This document shows, in pieces, positions 63,801 through 64,000 of a stretch of 64,000 bases of DNA (position 1 is the first letter of the stretch; each line of letters opens with the position of its first letter). Origin of the DNA: Antedon bifida (lineage: Eukaryota; Echinodermata; Crinoidea; Comatulida; Antedonidae); NCBI GenBank assembly GCA_963402885.1, contig OY727093.1:558001-622000 (forward strand). The letters run 5' to 3'. The notes below the pieces were generated by a model. It was not told where the DNA came from and searched no databases. It saw nothing but the letters and a program-made list of their open reading frames with translations. A program made the position numbers and the translations under genes.

Positions 63801-64000
63801 GAGCAGGGACGTAGCCAACATGAGGTAGACGAGGTGCTCGCCTTGTTAAACTATTGCATGAGATAAGAGCAGGGACGTAGCCAACATGAGGTAGACGAGG
63901 TGCTCGCCTTGTTAAACTATTGCATGAGATAAGAGCAGGGACGTAGCCAACATGAGGTAGACGAGGTGCTCGCCTTGTTAAACTATTGCATGAGATAAGA
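57815..64000. repeat. 66-bp satellite array (about 89 units) preceded by three 96-bp units; runs off the window
   Basis: The first three units, starting GAATTCATCCATTGG at 57819, 57915 and 58011, are 96 bp. From about 58101 the period is exactly 66 bp to the window end, about 89 copies. The 66-bp unit equals the 96-bp unit without a 30-bp segment containing GAATTCATCCATTGGATGG. Units are virtually identical; I noticed one substitution (GATAACAGC at about 58320) and AGACAAGG in the first unit against AGACGAGG elsewhere. The unit contains CAGGGACGTAGCC, which resembles hAT-type transposon ends. The array starts 118 bases upstream of the acceptor-side end of the outermost EFCAB6-like exon, so it is probably intronic. 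Confidence 0.95.

Overview
This is a 64 kb window of AT-rich animal nuclear DNA. Genes are split by GT-AG introns, introns and spacers are long, and there are several families of miniature inverted-repeat elements, a non-LTR retrotransposon tail and two large tandem arrays. The gene set (a TRANK1-type helicase, a UCP2-type mitochondrial carrier, an EFCAB6-type EF-hand protein and a Rab GTPase) together with frequent TAGGCCTA palindromes suggests an invertebrate deuterostome, most likely an echinoderm. The phylum is inference; the gene identities rest on domains and motifs read from the sequence.

Layout. 1-2.66 kb: noncoding DNA and a foldback tandem array. 4.05-5.56 kb (minus): a small two-exon gene for a 100-residue single-pass membrane protein I do not recognise. 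5.56-13.3 kb: a gene-free divergent spacer rich in TAGGCCTA. 13.31-14.88 kb (plus): a two-exon Rab GTPase of 210 residues. 15.1-18.2 kb: a convergent spacer with a 30/40-bp satellite built from the end of a miniature transposon. 18.36-36.39 kb (minus): a complete 32-exon TRANK1-like gene encoding 3250 residues (TPR, ankyrin repeats, UvrD-type SF1 helicase, CCCH zinc finger, basic tail). 40.40-44.06 kb (minus): a complete five-coding-exon UCP2-like carrier of 320 residues, with a likely noncoding first exon near 47.2 kb. 49.45-57.70 kb (minus): the last 16 exons (1090 residues) of an EFCAB6-like gene that continues beyond the window. 57.82-64.0 kb: a near-perfect 66-bp satellite lying upstream of the last visible EFCAB6-like exon, probably inside an intron, and running off the window.

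The exon models were built by hand from splice sites and reading phase. All junctions are phase-consistent: the TRANK1-like exons sum to 9753 nt, the UCP exons to 963 nt, the Rab exons to 633 nt and the small membrane protein exons to 303 nt, each an exact number of codons ending in a stop. The genes do not form an obvious pathway; they are independent neighbours. The most distinctive features are repeat-based: mobile-element ends amplified into satellites, a five-copy miniature element family spread through UCP and EFCAB6 introns and spacers, a duplicated exon fragment within EFCAB6, and the clustered TAGGCCTA palindrome.
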